Positions 41,994-42,170 of a DNA stretch of 42,170 nucleotides are shown here, piece after piece. The stretch comes from an uncultured Aquimarina sp. (lineage in GTDB: Bacteria > Bacteroidota > Bacteroidia > Flavobacteriales > Flavobacteriaceae), in assembly GCA_938011245.1 (NCBI GenBank), contig CALLUJ010000036.1, forward strand, positions 1-42,170, read 5' to 3'. Within the stretch, counting starts at the first letter, position 1. The number at the start of each line of letters is the position of its first letter. The notes below the pieces were generated by a model, which was not told the origin of the DNA, ran no database searches, and saw nothing but the letters and a program-made list of their open reading frames with translations. The position numbers and the translations under genes are program-made.

Positions 41994-42170
41994 TTATAAG
42001 TGCGAAAAGTTAATTTCGTTTACTTTTTTAGCAAAGATAGTTGCTGGATTATCAAAGTTAAATCTTTTTCGAGGTCTTCGATTTAATTTTTCTGTTATTT
42101 TGACAATGTAGTGTTCTTCTATGGTTTCAAAGTCTGTTTTTTTAGGTAAATATTGTCTTATTAATCCGTT
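41994..42170 (-). CDS. IS30-family transposase, C-terminal 58 residues (runs off window)
   Basis: The minus strand from the window edge reads NGLIRQYLPKKTDF, then TIEEHYIVKITEKLNRRPRK and RFNFDNPATIF, ending at TAA 41994. This is the end of the DDE domain of IS30-type transposases: N-GLIRQY-P-K-T-F, the catalytic-helix region, then LNxRPRKRxxFxxP. The frame is open to the edge, so it may be an intact gene. Its 3' end defines the left side of the insertion sequence, whose terminal repeat should lie between about 41960 and 41993. Confidence 0.85.
   Translation of the reverse strand, partial: NGLIRQYLPKKTDFETIEEHYIVKITEKLNRRPRKRFNFDNPATIFAKKVNEINFSHL

Overview
The window looks like chromosomal DNA of a marine-type flavobacterium (Bacteroidota, probably Flavobacteriaceae). 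The evidence is very AT-rich DNA, a PorQ-type (type IX secretion) protein, the Bacteroidota form of GlmU, TAnnTTTG promoter boxes, no Shine-Dalgarno sequences, and many TTG start codons. Most of it is housekeeping. I see no tRNA, rRNA or CRISPR array.

Left part (1-11122): a 5'-truncated AraC-type regulator and a BamA/TamA-like outer-membrane protein read rightwards. A leftward block follows, in transcription order: menB, ftsK, a lolA-like gene, an LptF/LptG permease, ribB with a dead RibA domain, porQ and cmk. The block covers menaquinone synthesis, chromosome translocation, lipoprotein/LPS export, riboflavin synthesis and type IX secretion.

Middle (11123-22290): two small conserved unknown genes converge on one shared terminator. 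Then come a DUF4442 protein, a DUF2807 surface protein, a TPR protein, two overlapping DUF368 (polyprenyl-phosphate transporter family) genes, a 630-residue secreted protein I do not recognise, a SulP anion transporter and dapD.

Right part (22291-42170): about 650 bp of insertion-sequence relics separates dapD from glmM. After them lie a GH110-like secreted glycosidase, rpsA with a structured leader, an ilvD-ilvB-ilvN operon with a possible regulatory leader, a thioester-reductase-like SDR gene, aroB coupled to a secreted GH113-like glycosidase, dps, alanine dehydrogenase coupled to a DUF4258 gene, a Bacteroidota-type GlmU-like protein and an acyl-CoA dehydrogenase. The right edge is accessory DNA: a 137-residue orphan reading frame that abuts the 3' end of an IS30-family transposase running off the window.

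Functional links: GlmM and the GlmU-like protein are successive steps to UDP-GlcNAc. DapD, the DUF368 pair and UDP-GlcNAc all feed peptidoglycan. LolA-like and LptF/G-like proteins serve the outer membrane. IlvD/B/N is most of branched-chain amino-acid synthesis, but ilvC is not here. I found no clear new multi-gene system. The best leads are the ilvD leader, the degenerate RibA half, the uncharacterised CxxC-flanked secreted protein, the S1 leader and the IS-disrupted right edge.
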